From: Lachnospiraceae bacterium UBA3804
GTDB lineage: Bacteria; Bacillota; Clostridia; Lachnospirales; Lachnospiraceae
DNA: 64,000 bases
Direction of reading: 5' to 3'
Assembly: GCA_002368665.1 (NCBI GenBank)
Contig: DFEK01000008.1
Span: 212,274 to 276,273, forward strand
Part shown: positions 35,835-45,642 of the stretch, piece by piece
Layout: each line of letters begins with the position of its first letter
Position numbering within the stretch: position 1 is the stretch's first letter
The notes under the pieces: model-generated
What the model was told of the DNA's origin: nothing
What the model saw: only the letters and a program-made list of their open reading frames with translations
Database searches by the model: none
Position numbers and translations under genes: made by a program

Positions 35835-38800
35835 TGGGTAAATTTAATCCGACTCCACAACAGAAGAGAGTGATCGATGAAAGGGGCAGAAACATCCTGG
35901 TTTCCGCAGCGGCGGGAAGCGGGAAAACAGCCGTGCTCACGGGCAGGATCATTGCCCGCATTCTGGACAAAGAACACCCGGTTTCAATCGACAGACTCTT
36001 AATCGTAACCTTTACCGAGGCGGCCGCCGCAGAGATGCGCAAGCGTATTTCCGAGGCGATCACGGAGAAATTACGGGAATTTCCGGACAACGAAGAACTC
36101 CGCAAGCAGAAGACCCTCGTACATTCGGCGCTGATCATGACGGTGCACGGATTCTGTCTGTATTTGATCCGCAACCATTTTGATTCCATCGGACTCGACC
36201 CTTCGTTTCGCGTAGCGGCGGAGGAAGAGACCAGACTGTTAATGGAGGATGTGGCGGAGGAGATTTTATCCGATCTGATGCAAACGGATGAAAAGAAATA
36301 CGCTGATCTCGAGGAGCACTTTGCGAGGGGATTCCTTGACAATAAATGCAAGGATCTGATCAAGGATATCCACTATACGGCCATGGCACAGCCCTTCCCC
36401 GAGGACTGGTATGACGATATGGAGCGTAAACTGGATGCGTTTATCGAAGATCCGGAGCATACTCCGCTCATTTCCTACGGCATGGACTACGAAGATAAGA
36501 TCTTAAAGGACTGCCTTGATGATCTTAAGACGGCTATCAGCCTTGCAGGGCAGGAAGGCGGACCGGCCAAATATCTGCCGGCGCTTCTGGATGACGAAGC
36601 CTTCGTAGAGGCCCTTACGGATGCAAACGATCTGCGCCGAAGAACCGTCCTTTTCCAGACACATGAATTTCCGAATATCGGCAGGGAGGCATCTTCCGAG
36701 TTAAAAGAGATCGTCAAGGGACTGCGTGATTCGGTCAAAGACACACTCGATAAACTGAACAAGAAATTCCACAATCTGGACTTCGATACGGCAATTTCGG
36801 ATGATACGAAAACGGCGTCACTTTTAAAGGAGCTGCTTTCCTTAGCGCGCGAATTAAGCCTTCGTTTTGCCGAAAAGAAAAAAGAAAGAGGCTTCATCGA
36901 TTTCTCCGACATGGAACATTTCGCACTGGAGATTTTACTCCGTAAGGAAAACGGCGAACGAATTCCGTCCGATGTGGCCAAATCATACCGTGCCTTCTTT
37001 GACGAAGTCATGGTGGATGAATACCAGGATTCCAATGCCATCCAGGAAAGCCTTTTAAATGCGGTATCCAAGGATGAACCGGCTGTCGGAAACCGCTTTA
37101 TGGTCGGCGATGTGAAGCAGAGCATCTACCGTTTCCGTCTGGCGGAGCCTGAGATCTTCCGTGAGAAATACGATACCTATCCGACCGAAGAGGCCGGAAA
37201 GAATATCCGTCTGGATTTATCCAGCAATTTCCGTTCGCGTACGGAGGTGCTGGATGCGGTAAACTGCGTCTTCGAAGACAGTATGCATACTTCCGTCGGT
37301 GAGATCGAATACGACGAATCCGCAAGACTCTACTACGGAGCCACGTCCTACGGCGGGCCGAAGAAAGATGCGAAAGCGGAGCTTCTTGTCCTTCCCGAAG
37401 AAAACTGGAAGGAGACCGGAATACGAAATAAAACGGCATGGGAAGCCCTTGCCGTGGGTAAGCGTATCAAAGAACTTCTGGACAGCGATTATCAGGTGCT
37501 GGACCATTTTGAAGAGGATAAGGCCGTTCTTCGGAAAGTGCGCTTCAGTGATATCATGATTCTGGTGCGCAAGGTCAAAAACCGTGCCGCACAGATCAAG
37601 TCCGTACTGGATGAGATGGGCATTCCGACCATGGTGATTTCCAAAGAGGGATATTTCATGGCACCGGAGGTGATCCTGGTTTTAAACTTAATCTCCGTAA
37701 TCAATAACCCGCGTCAGGATATTCCCTTAATCGGCGTTTTGCATTCCTTCCTCGGAGGCTTCGAGGAAGCGGACTTTGCGGAAATCCGCGGCATCAACAA
37801 AAACGAACTGTTCTACGATTCCATGATGCGCTATCGAAAGATGGGAACGGATCGTAAGATCATCGATAAGATTAAGGCATTTGATGAGAAATTAAACGCC
37901 TACCGCAGTCTTGCGGACAGAGAAAGCGTCTATGATCTGCTTTTGACCGTATTTGAGCGGGAAGGCATTATGGAGCATTTCCGTCTTTTGCGCTTGGGAG
38001 AGCAAAGAGTGGCAAATTTACGGATCCTTCTTCAGAAGGCAGAGGAATTTGCGGCAACCGGTTTCGTCGGTTTATCCGAATTCGTCCGCTACATCGAGAA
38101 TGTGAAAAACCGGGAAATTGACTTCGGGGAAGCCAATATTCTGGACGAAAACGCGAATGTGGTGCGTATTTATACGATGCATAAAAGCAAAGGACTCGAG
38201 TTCCCGGTCTGCTTTATACTGGGATGCGGGGAGAAACTCTCCACGAAACTGGATTCCAAGGAAGTGCCCACGGACAAAAAACTCGGCATGGCAGCGGATT
38301 ATACGGATCCCGTTGCACGTATTAAGAGAAAATCGCTAAGCCGAGCCATCCTTCTTAGCAAAGATGCACTGGAGCGAAGAGGTGAGGATCTGCGCCTTCT
38401 GTATGTGGCCATGACGAGAGCCAGGGAGAAACTGATCATGGTCGGCACGGCTCCGAAGAAACTGCTGGAAGCAGACGGAAGTTTCGGAAAGAAGCGTAGC
38501 TTTACCACATCGGAAATTCTCGGAGCTGCCTCGTACATAAGCCTCTTATTCCCGGAAGCGCAGAGAAATCCGGACTGTTTTGATATCGGATACTGTACGG
38601 TGGAGCAGACGGAAGAAGCGAAACTTACGGATGCACTGGATACCGTGAAATTAAAGAATGATTTAAAAGCCGTATCCGCGGCTCGCGAGCCGTTTGTCCC
38701 ATACACATATCCGCATGAAAGTCTTGGAAATGTCTTTACGAAGACCACGGTTTCGGACTTAAAGAAAGCCGCCTATATGGAAGAAAACGAAGGTGCGGAT

Positions 38801-39442
38801 GAACTGTTCCGCGATGCCGAAGGCTACAAAGAGGACGGAGGAGAGGAATATGTTCCGGCCTTTATGCGCCCGGAGGAGAAGAAAATCTCCGGATCCCTTT
38901 ATGGTACAGCACATCACCGGGTGATGGAACTGCTTAATCTCGGCGCTTTTACCGAAGAAGAAATGGCGGCGGGCAGCAATTCGGCATCGTTAATGGCGAA
39001 ACTGAACGAACAAAGGGCGGCCCTTGTGGATTCCTATGCCCTTCCATCGGAAGAGAATAAGCTGGTCAGAAACGAAAGCGTGGCGGCGTTCCTTGCAGAC
39101 GGCGTGGCAAAGCGAATGCGTACTGCCGAAGAGGCGGGAAAGCTTTACCGTGAGCAGCCTTTCGTGTTATCCCTTCCGGCGAATGAAGTAGGCGAAGAAC
39201 TTCCCTCGACCGAGCATGTGCTTTTGCAGGGCGTAATCGATGTTTATTTTGAAGAGGACGGCGAGCTTGTTTTGCTGGATTACAAGACCGATTCGAAGGT
39301 CGATGAGGAGGAACTTATTAAAAGATACCGCGCACAGCTTAAATATTATGCCAAAGCATTGGAAAAACTGGAAAAAAGGAAGGTCAAAGAAGTCCTGATT
39401 TACTCGTTTTTCCTGGGTAAAACGATAGAATTAACAAACTGA
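35834..39442 (+). CDS. addA: ATP-dependent helicase/nuclease subunit A
   Basis: AddA subunit, a UvrD-like superfamily 1A helicase with a C-terminal RecB nuclease domain. Motifs in order: Q-motif FNPTPQQKRVI, Walker A SAAAGSGKTAVL (about residues 22-33), helicase motif II VDEYQDSN (near 395), GDVKQSIYRFR, motif V TMHKSKGLEFPVCFI, and RLLYVAMTRAREKL. The nuclease active site is near the end with LLDYKTDS. At 1202 residues it is complete. TAATG coupling with addB ensures joint synthesis. Nothing odd is seen in the active sites. Confidence 0.96.
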   Translation: MGKFNPTPQQKRVIDERGRNILVSAAAGSGKTAVLTGRIIARILDKEHPVSIDRLLIVTFTEAAAAEMRKRISEAITEKLREFPDNEELRKQKTLVHSALIMTVHGFCLYLIRNHFDSIGLDPSFRVAAEEETRLLMEDVAEEILSDLMQTDEKKYADLEEHFARGFLDNKCKDLIKDIHYTAMAQPFPEDWYDDMERKLDAFIEDPEHTPLISYGMDYEDKILKDCLDDLKTAISLAGQEGGPAKYLPALLDDEAFVEALTDANDLRRRTVLFQTHEFPNIGREASSELKEIVKGLRDSVKDTLDKLNKKFHNLDFDTAISDDTKTASLLKELLSLARELSLRFAEKKKERGFIDFSDMEHFALEILLRKENGERIPSDVAKSYRAFFDEVMVDEYQDSNAIQESLLNAVSKDEPAVGNRFMVGDVKQSIYRFRLAEPEIFREKYDTYPTEEAGKNIRLDLSSNFRSRTEVLDAVNCVFEDSMHTSVGEIEYDESARLYYGATSYGGPKKDAKAELLVLPEENWKETGIRNKTAWEALAVGKRIKELLDSDYQVLDHFEEDKAVLRKVRFSDIMILVRKVKNRAAQIKSVLDEMGIPTMVISKEGYFMAPEVILVLNLISVINNPRQDIPLIGVLHSFLGGFEEADFAEIRGINKNELFYDSMMRYRKMGTDRKIIDKIKAFDEKLNAYRSLADRESVYDLLLTVFEREGIMEHFRLLRLGEQRVANLRILLQKAEEFAATGFVGLSEFVRYIENVKNREIDFGEANILDENANVVRIYTMHKSKGLEFPVCFILGCGEKLSTKLDSKEVPTDKKLGMAADYTDPVARIKRKSLSRAILLSKDALERRGEDLRLLYVAMTRAREKLIMVGTAPKKLLEADGSFGKKRSFTTSEILGAASYISLLFPEAQRNPDCFDIGYCTVEQTEEAKLTDALDTVKLKNDLKAVSAAREPFVPYTYPHESLGNVFTKTTVSDLKKAAYMEENEGADELFRDAEGYKEDGGEEYVPAFMRPEEKKISGSLYGTAHHRVMELLNLGAFTEEEMAAGSNSASLMAKLNEQRAALVDSYALPSEENKLVRNESVAAFLADGVAKRMRTAEEAGKLYREQPFVLSLPANEVGEELPSTEHVLLQGVIDVYFEEDGELVLLDYKTDSKVDEEELIKRYRAQLKYYAKALEKLEKRKVKEVLIYSFFLGKTIELTN

Positions 39443-39461
39443 TGCAATTTTTTGATATAAT
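39431..39461 (+). promoter_or_regulatory. Putative promoter of the unknown 620-residue gene
   Basis: TTAACA (39431-39436) and TATAAT (39456-39461) with a 19-base spacer, overlapping the last codons of addA. The following gene therefore probably has its own transcript as well as any read-through. Confidence 0.5.
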
Positions 39462-39509
39462 AATGGGTATTATAGGTGAAACAACTTAAAACAAAATGGG
39501 GGAAAAGTT

Positions 39510-41372
39510 ATGGATAACAACAATTTATTTAACGAAAAAGAATTAGATCAGACTTTTCGAATTGACGATTACTTCAAAAACAATGACAATAACAGTCTGT
39601 TTCCCAATGAGGATACGTCCGCTAAGGAAAACGGTGATTCATTAAAGGCCGAAAGCAAAGAGGAAAACCAGCTCAAAGCCCGGTTTGAAACCGTTTCCGA
39701 TTTCTATGAGTTGAATTTGCCTTCATATCGCTTCGATATGGCGATCAGCGAGGACGGAAAAGAAAGATATAACAACGAAATCACGCTTCGCGATGCATTG
39801 TCAAAACCCGAAAATGTCGGCAAAAAATATTTTGTATTCGACAACGAAGGAAATCATCCGCAGTGTGTCGAAGTTCTTAAGAACGGCCGCTTTGCCATTG
39901 CTTCCGGAATCAGTTCCGGGCAGCAGGTCGGCAAGTCAACCTTCGAACCCAAGAAATCCTTAAAACTTGCGGATGTAGGCGAGATTGATTCTTATGAAAA
40001 CAAAGTGGAACTTGAGAGAAAGCTCAAAGAAGCGGAGAATATCAAAAAACATCCCGGGGATTATCTGAAAAAATACAGACTCGAATTCAGTGCGTTCAAA
40101 GCAAAAGAAAACGAATTCAGAATGAGAATCGCGGACGAACTTGCTACCGAAGAAGGCGTATCGTACGAAGATTATATACGTAAACCCAAGGGACCCGTAA
40201 ACAAAGCACCGCAGCTTACCACGGGAAACAAAATTTCGAGAGTTTTATATAAAATCATTACCCTGGGATTCGGTGAGACGAATGCTTACTTAAGACATAA
40301 GGAAGCACTCAGAAGATATCAGGAGGAGAATAAACCGTATTTCGATGCGTTAAAGGTATACAAAGAACGCAAGAAGAAATTTGACGAAAGATTCAAAAAA
40401 GAATATAAGGATGAACTCGAGAAGCGTTCCGAAAAGTTTCACGAAGCATCGGAAAGACTGGATTTCATTGATACCGAGATTCAGGAAATCAAGGATTCCA
40501 TGGGATTAAGTGCGAAGGAGGTTGCAACCAAAATTGACGAAGTAAACGCCTATCACGGCAAAACCGAAGTTATCATGGAAGGTATCGCCGATCTTAAGAA
40601 AGAAGGTCTTGTCACCCAGGATAACATCTTTGCCAACACCTGGATGCACAAAACGGCTTTGGAAGGAAAGAATCCCGCACAGTACAACGCTGATGATGTT
40701 GACCATCTTGCCCAATATGTGGTATCGGAAATCGCTGAAAGGAAATTAACCGAGAATTACTTAAACAATCCCAAGTATGCCGAAGGTCAGCAGAATCGTA
40801 TGATTCTTGCCGGAATCAATAACGGTTCCGCAGTGGAGTCAATGAAGAAAGATGCCGTATTTAAGGGACTTCTGGATCAGGCAAAGGCCGCAAACAAGCC
40901 GATGAATCTCAAATCTTTCAGTATGGCTGTTGAGAAGGGAATGAAGATGGAAATCGCCAAGGCGACCAATCCTTTAAATAAAGTAAAGGAAGCACAGAAA
41001 GCCCTGGTGCAGAGCTTCGGACAGAAACCGTTATCCGAAAACAGCCTGCTTGATGTGGCGAAATACAAATATCTGAGCAATACGATCAAAGAACTTGAGA
41101 ATAACTATAAAGAGAATAAGAAGTGGACACCCACTGATGTCAATAAGGCCAATAACGCCCTTATTTACACATTGGGCAAGGGAAGAATAAACATTGGAAT
41201 CAACAATTATCTGGGAGCCAAGGACAAAGGCGCACTCAAGAGACTTTGCAGCAATCCCAAAATAAACGCTGCCGGAAAGACATATAGTCTGGACAAGTTG
41301 TCCGAAATGGTGACCAAAGAAAAAAACAATCCGAGCAAAGCACCCAAGGTGAACAATCCCGTAATAAATTAA
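39510..41372 (+). CDS. Unknown 620-residue charged protein
   Basis: I do not recognise a family. The protein is soluble, rich in Lys, Glu and Asn, with no signal peptide, lipobox or convincing membrane segment. The first 65 residues are Asn/Asp/Glu-rich and probably disordered. Residues 70-160 look like a small globular domain (YRFDMAISEDGKERYNNEIT). Residues 165-340 are mostly long charged helices, likely coiled coil, interrupted by ISRVLYKIITLGFGE. The C-terminal half is again helical. A strong GGGGGAAAAG ribosome binding site precedes the ATG. Position between addA and a helicase hints at a DNA-related role, but nothing in the sequence proves it. Confidence 0.8.
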   Translation: MDNNNLFNEKELDQTFRIDDYFKNNDNNSLFPNEDTSAKENGDSLKAESKEENQLKARFETVSDFYELNLPSYRFDMAISEDGKERYNNEITLRDALSKPENVGKKYFVFDNEGNHPQCVEVLKNGRFAIASGISSGQQVGKSTFEPKKSLKLADVGEIDSYENKVELERKLKEAENIKKHPGDYLKKYRLEFSAFKAKENEFRMRIADELATEEGVSYEDYIRKPKGPVNKAPQLTTGNKISRVLYKIITLGFGETNAYLRHKEALRRYQEENKPYFDALKVYKERKKKFDERFKKEYKDELEKRSEKFHEASERLDFIDTEIQEIKDSMGLSAKEVATKIDEVNAYHGKTEVIMEGIADLKKEGLVTQDNIFANTWMHKTALEGKNPAQYNADDVDHLAQYVVSEIAERKLTENYLNNPKYAEGQQNRMILAGINNGSAVESMKKDAVFKGLLDQAKAANKPMNLKSFSMAVEKGMKMEIAKATNPLNKVKEAQKALVQSFGQKPLSENSLLDVAKYKYLSNTIKELENNYKENKKWTPTDVNKANNALIYTLGKGRINIGINNYLGAKDKGALKRLCSNPKINAAGKTYSLDKLSEMVTKEKNNPSKAPKVNNPVIN

Positions 41373-41386
41373 GGATGCCCATATGA

Positions 41387-41611
41387 ATGAGCGGTAAGCC
41401 GAATCAAAAGTTCAAAACCGTTTTCGCAGACGTACTGAATTTGGTACGTCTGCTTGCTATGTATTTCGGTCTGTATATTCTCTCCTATCTTGCCCTTAGT
41501 TCCACGGCACTTAAGGATACCTTCGCGCCGGTCGGACTCATTGTGGCAATTCTTTCCCTTATTGCGGGACTGATTCTCCTCCTTTCCGGGAAAAAGGAGA
41601 GCCCGAAATGA
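41387..41611 (+). CDS. Small two-helix membrane protein
   Basis: A 74-residue protein with two hydrophobic segments, roughly residues 20-38 and 46-66, and short charged ends; it matches no family I know. The start ATG follows AAGGATG by about 9 bases. The stop overlaps the start of the helicase gene (ATGA), so its translation is coupled to that gene. It could be a membrane tether or simply a linked small protein. Confidence 0.65.
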   Translation: MSGKPNQKFKTVFADVLNLVRLLAMYFGLYILSYLALSSTALKDTFAPVGLIVAILSLIAGLILLLSGKKESPK

Positions 41612-44124
41612 CGCGCATTTGTGTTTCCGTACGACAACTGGTGGAGTTTCTTTTAAGGTCCGGTGATATCGACAATACCTCTTCCGGGAGGGCTTCCTTG
41701 GATTCCATGCAGGCCGGAAGCCGCATTCACAAGAAACTCCAAAAAGCGGCAGGCAGTGCATATGAAGCCGAAGTGCGCATGTCGGTAACCGTGCCGTATA
41801 AGGATTTCGAAGTCTGCGTGGAGGGCAGAGCCGACGGTGTCATTACAAAGAAATCCGGGATTACGATTGATGAGATCAAAGGAACCTGGAGAAATCTGGA
41901 TACCTTAAAAGGCCCGAATCCGGTGCATCTTGCCCAGGCAAAATGCTACGCATACATGGTGCTTACAAAAGAAGATTTGGACGAGATTTCCGTTCAGATT
42001 ACCTATGCCAATTTAGAGACGGAGGCAGTACGCCGTTTTATTCAGGTATATTCCGCCGAAGAGATTACGGACTGGTTTAAATCCCTGATGGAAGAATACG
42101 GAAAATGGGCCGAAATGGAAGTAAACTGGCAGCAGGTCCGCACGGAAAGCATCGCGGGAATGGAGTTTCCGTTTCCGTACCGGGAAGGCCAGAAGGAACT
42201 GGTCGAAGAATGCAGGAGTGCATATGATGAAGGGAAATTTCTGTTTCTCGAAGCGCCGACCGGTTGCGGCAAAACGATTACCACCCTGTATCCTGCCATT
42301 CAAACGCTGGGAGAGGGAAAGGTTCGCCGGATCTTTTATTTGACGGCCAAAACGATCACTCGCACGGTGGCTGCGGATACATTGAATCTCTTAAGACGCA
42401 ATGCGCTTCGGATCAAAAGTATCGTCCTTACGGCCAAAGAAAAGATCTGTCTTTTGAAAGAACCGGACTGCAATCCGAAAGCATGCAAGGCGGCGGGCGG
42501 ACATTATGACAGGATCAATGACGCGCTCTACGACTGCCTTACGTCCAATGAAGAATTAAGCCGCGGGATCATTGAGGAGTATGCAAGAAAACACAATGTC
42601 TGTCCGTTCGAGTTTTCACTGGATTTAAGTCTTTTTGCCGATGTGATTATCGGCGATTACAACTATGTCTACGACCCGCATGTCTATCTTCGCAGATTCT
42701 TTGCGGAGGGATCAGCCGAGAAATATCTGTTTCTGACCGATGAGGCGCATAATCTGGTGGACCGTGCCAGGGAAATGTATTCCGCAAGCCTCGTTAAGGA
42801 AGACATGCAGGCTTTGGCGGGAGTCATCCGCGATGAGTGTATCGGAAAGGCACATCCGCAGATTCCCGAAAAACACGCCAAACGGATGGCGGAAGCGCTC
42901 GAAGAGGCGGCAACGGCTTTTCTTTTGGTGAAGCGTCGTTGCGATGACGGAAGCTTTGTCTATGAAAACGAGGACGAGTTTGCTCCGCAGTTAAAGGCAC
43001 TGACCCGCTTTACTTCGGTGGTGCGCAAATATCTGGAGGAAGAGGAAAAGAAAAAATCGCACGGCACAGTTCATAAGGCGGTTTTAAACATGTATTTCGA
43101 AGTCGGTCATTTCCAGGAAATGTGGGAACTTAGAGGCGATGAATACAAATTATATGCAAGGATTACCGAAGAGGAGAAACTTGAAGTCAAACTTCTTTGC
43201 AGAAATCCGGGCAGACTTCTTCGGGCCTGCCATCAAAGGGCCGTGGGCGGCGTATTGTTCTCGGCGACGCTTTTCCCGATGGAGTATTATAAAGAGCTTC
43301 TCGGAGCATCCGAGCACGATACGCAGGTGCTGGCAAAGTCCATTTTCCCGAAAGAAAACCGCCGGATCATGGTGGCGAAGGATGTGACGAGCCGTTTTGA
43401 CGACCGCACCGATGAAATGTATGAAAGAATCGCCGGATATATTTACCGGACGGTAAAGACGAAAAACGGCAACTATATGGTTTTCTTCCCGTCGTTTGAG
43501 TTCGCGGACAGGGTGTATACGGTATTAAACCGCAAATACGCCCCCGTGGTATTCGATATCCTGCGCCAGAGCGAAAATATGTCGGAACTCGAAAGAGAGG
43601 CTTTCCTTGCCAGATTTCGCCAAAATCCGGCGCCTTTGAAAGAAGAAAACGACGCACAGCTAAGCCTGATCGGAATATCCGGGCCGTCGGATAAGGGCAA
43701 AACGGCGGGACTGAAGCGCGGGTTTGGACAATTTAGGAGAAGTGTGGTAGGATTCTGCGTGTTGGGTGGAATTTTTGCCGAAGGAATCGATCTTGTCGGC
43801 GAAGATTTGATCGGCGCCGTGATCGTGGGCGGAGGAATTCCGTTTATTACGAAGGATCGAGAGCTGATCCGGGAGTATTTCGATGAAAAAGAGGGCAAAG
43901 GATATGAATTTGCCTATCAGATTCCGGGCATGAACAAAGTTTTACAGGCTGCGGGAAGAGTTATTCGCAACCAAACCGACAAAGGAACGGTATTATACTT
44001 AGAGAGGCGTTTTCTGAAACCGGAATACGAAGGAGTATTTCCGCCCCATATGAAGGCAGACGAGGAAGTGAATCTGAAGACTCTGCCGAACTTTATGACG
44101 GCTTTTTGGAAATCGGTTGAATAA
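41608..44124 (+). CDS. XPD/DinG-like Fe-S helicase with N-terminal PD-(D/E)XK nuclease domain
   Basis: A superfamily 2 DNA helicase with a fused nuclease. Residues 1-190 form a Cas4/RecB-like domain: Asp76 in GRADG, Glu89 and Lys91 in IDEIKG, and QAKCYAY further on, so the nuclease site looks intact. The helicase has Walker A APTGCGKT (Lys222), a DEAH box at 378-381 and the late motif QAAGRVIRNQTDKG. Four cysteines, 281, 288, 293 and 332, sit where XPD binds its 4Fe-4S cluster. Length 838 fits Bacillota family members. It lies downstream of addAB, suggesting a repair or replication-fork role. Family members are often annotated as DinG or YoaA-like. Confidence 0.9.
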   Translation: MTRICVSVRQLVEFLLRSGDIDNTSSGRASLDSMQAGSRIHKKLQKAAGSAYEAEVRMSVTVPYKDFEVCVEGRADGVITKKSGITIDEIKGTWRNLDTLKGPNPVHLAQAKCYAYMVLTKEDLDEISVQITYANLETEAVRRFIQVYSAEEITDWFKSLMEEYGKWAEMEVNWQQVRTESIAGMEFPFPYREGQKELVEECRSAYDEGKFLFLEAPTGCGKTITTLYPAIQTLGEGKVRRIFYLTAKTITRTVAADTLNLLRRNALRIKSIVLTAKEKICLLKEPDCNPKACKAAGGHYDRINDALYDCLTSNEELSRGIIEEYARKHNVCPFEFSLDLSLFADVIIGDYNYVYDPHVYLRRFFAEGSAEKYLFLTDEAHNLVDRAREMYSASLVKEDMQALAGVIRDECIGKAHPQIPEKHAKRMAEALEEAATAFLLVKRRCDDGSFVYENEDEFAPQLKALTRFTSVVRKYLEEEEKKKSHGTVHKAVLNMYFEVGHFQEMWELRGDEYKLYARITEEEKLEVKLLCRNPGRLLRACHQRAVGGVLFSATLFPMEYYKELLGASEHDTQVLAKSIFPKENRRIMVAKDVTSRFDDRTDEMYERIAGYIYRTVKTKNGNYMVFFPSFEFADRVYTVLNRKYAPVVFDILRQSENMSELEREAFLARFRQNPAPLKEENDAQLSLIGISGPSDKGKTAGLKRGFGQFRRSVVGFCVLGGIFAEGIDLVGEDLIGAVIVGGGIPFITKDRELIREYFDEKEGKGYEFAYQIPGMNKVLQAAGRVIRNQTDKGTVLYLERRFLKPEYEGVFPPHMKADEEVNLKTLPNFMTAFWKSVE

Positions 44125-44185
44125 CCGAAGAAACTGCCGGCAGGAAAACGCTGCTCAATTATAGGAAAATCGGAGGATTAGTAAC

Positions 44186-45499
44186 ATGTGGGCTTATGAA
44201 AGTGTGTTTTATCAGATTTACCCTTTGGGATTCTGCGGGGCACCGTTTGAAAACGACGGAAAACTCGAGCACAGAATTTTAAAGGTGATCGACTGGATTC
44301 CGCACATCAAAAAGATGGGCATGAACGCTATCTATTTTTCACCGGTATTCGAGTCCGATACGCACGGATACAACACGAGAGATTACACGAAGATCGATTG
44401 CAGACTCGGTACGAACGAGGATTTCGCAAAGGTCTGCAAGGCACTTCATAAAGAAGGCATCAAGGTCGTATTGGACGGCGTATTCAATCACGTCGGACGC
44501 GGCTTCTGGGCTTTCCAGGATGTATTGAAAAACCGAGAGTCTTCGCCTTATGTAGGTTGGTTTAACCGTATTGCATTCGACGGCAATTCCAACTATAACG
44601 ACGGCCTTTGGTATGAAGGCTGGGAAGGCAATTACGATCTGGTTAAATTAAATCTTCACAACGAAGATGTCATCCAGCATATTTTTCATGCCGTGGAAGG
44701 CTGGATCAATGAATTCGATATCGACGGAATCCGTCTGGACGTGGCATACTGTCTGGATTACGGATTTTTAAACCGTTTAAGAGGTTTCTGCGATTCCAAG
44801 AAGGAGGACTTTTTCTTACTCGGAGAAGTGCTTCACGGCGAGTACGGCAGAATGCTTCGCGAGATGAATATCCATTCCGTAACCAATTATCAGTGCTACA
44901 AGGGAATTCATTCCGCGTTCAATTCCGCGAACATGTTTGAGATCGTGCATTCCCTGCTTCGTCTGTTCGAAGACCAGCCGTGGGCTGTGGCACGCGGAGC
45001 ACATTTGTTAAGCTTTGCGGATAACCATGATGTTTCCCGAATCGCAAGCATCATCCAGGATCCGAACTGCTTACCGCTTGTGTATGCAATGGTTTTCGGT
45101 ATGCCGGGTATTCCCTGCGTTTACTATGGTTCCGAGTGGGGCGAAAAAGCAGACAAGTCACAGGGTGACCCTGCATTGCGCGCATGTTTCGACAAACCGC
45201 AGTGGAACGAACTGACGGACTTTATTGCAAAGCTTACCAAGGCCAAGGAAGGAAGCGAAGCGCTCAACTACGGCGGATTCCGGAGTGTTGTCCTAACCAA
45301 TAAGCAATGCATCTTCGAAAGAAAGAGCGAGAACGAAAGAGTCCTGGTTGCCATCAATATGGACAGTAACGACTTTACCGCTCATTTCGACGCCGGTTGC
45401 GGCCAGGCGGTGGATCTGATCACCGGTCAGATGCACGACTTCGGAGGTGGCAGCTTAATGCCCGCATATTCCGCGGCATTCTGGAAATGTGAAAGATAG
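44186..45499 (+). CDS. GH13 alpha-glucan hydrolase (cyclomaltodextrinase/maltodextrin type)
   Basis: An alpha-amylase superfamily enzyme, cytoplasmic because no signal peptide is present. The catalytic triad is clear: nucleophile Asp185 in DGIRLDVA, acid/base Glu214 in LLGEVLHGE, and Asp282 in SFADNHDVSR. VVLDGVFNHVG is conserved region I. At 437 residues it is short, lacking the N-terminal carbohydrate-binding domain of classical neopullulanases. It probably trims short maltodextrins, and with glycogen phosphorylase and MalQ further on would form an intracellular glucan-degrading set. The ribosome binding site CGGAGGA is strong. Confidence 0.88.
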   Translation: MWAYESVFYQIYPLGFCGAPFENDGKLEHRILKVIDWIPHIKKMGMNAIYFSPVFESDTHGYNTRDYTKIDCRLGTNEDFAKVCKALHKEGIKVVLDGVFNHVGRGFWAFQDVLKNRESSPYVGWFNRIAFDGNSNYNDGLWYEGWEGNYDLVKLNLHNEDVIQHIFHAVEGWINEFDIDGIRLDVAYCLDYGFLNRLRGFCDSKKEDFFLLGEVLHGEYGRMLREMNIHSVTNYQCYKGIHSAFNSANMFEIVHSLLRLFEDQPWAVARGAHLLSFADNHDVSRIASIIQDPNCLPLVYAMVFGMPGIPCVYYGSEWGEKADKSQGDPALRACFDKPQWNELTDFIAKLTKAKEGSEALNYGGFRSVVLTNKQCIFERKSENERVLVAINMDSNDFTAHFDAGCGQAVDLITGQMHDFGGGSLMPAYSAAFWKCER

Positions 45500-45554
45500 C
45501 AACTTGCTTGCTAAAAAACCTTAAAGTTTGACCCGTTTCGCGTTTTGCGTATGA

Positions 45555-45583
45555 TTGACAAATGATTGATTATTCAATATATT
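45555..45583 (+). promoter_or_regulatory. Promoter of valS
   Basis: TTGACA (45555-45560) and TATATT (45578-45583) with a 17-base spacer, a near-perfect housekeeping promoter. Transcription should start near 45590, leaving a leader of about 50 bases, too short for a T-box. Confidence 0.85.
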
Positions 45584-45618
45584 TAAGAGTGCGGCATTGT
45601 GAGATTCCGCACTCTTAA
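45583..45618. promoter_or_regulatory. Inverted repeat overlapping the valS transcription start
   Basis: Perfect 12-base arms TTAAGAGTGCGG (45583-45594) and CCGCACTCTTAA (45607-45618) around a 12-base centre. The left arm begins at the last base of the -10 box. Because part of the left arm precedes the likely start site, this is more easily an operator than an RNA hairpin; it could also act as a terminator for upstream transcription, though no T-run follows. Confidence 0.6.
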
Positions 45619-45642
45619 TATTTGATTTCAGGGAGTACAGAA

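Noticed and set aside
35554..36363. 269-residue minus-strand open frame
   Set aside because: Antisense to the addB-addA junction, which is well supported; low-complexity Arg/Ser composition.
36487..37125. 212-residue minus-strand open frame
   Set aside because: Antisense shadow of addA with Ser-rich translation typical of reverse-strand reading.
45500..45642. T-box riboswitch before valS
   Set aside because: The predicted leader is only about 50 bases and lacks a T-box sequence and specifier stem.
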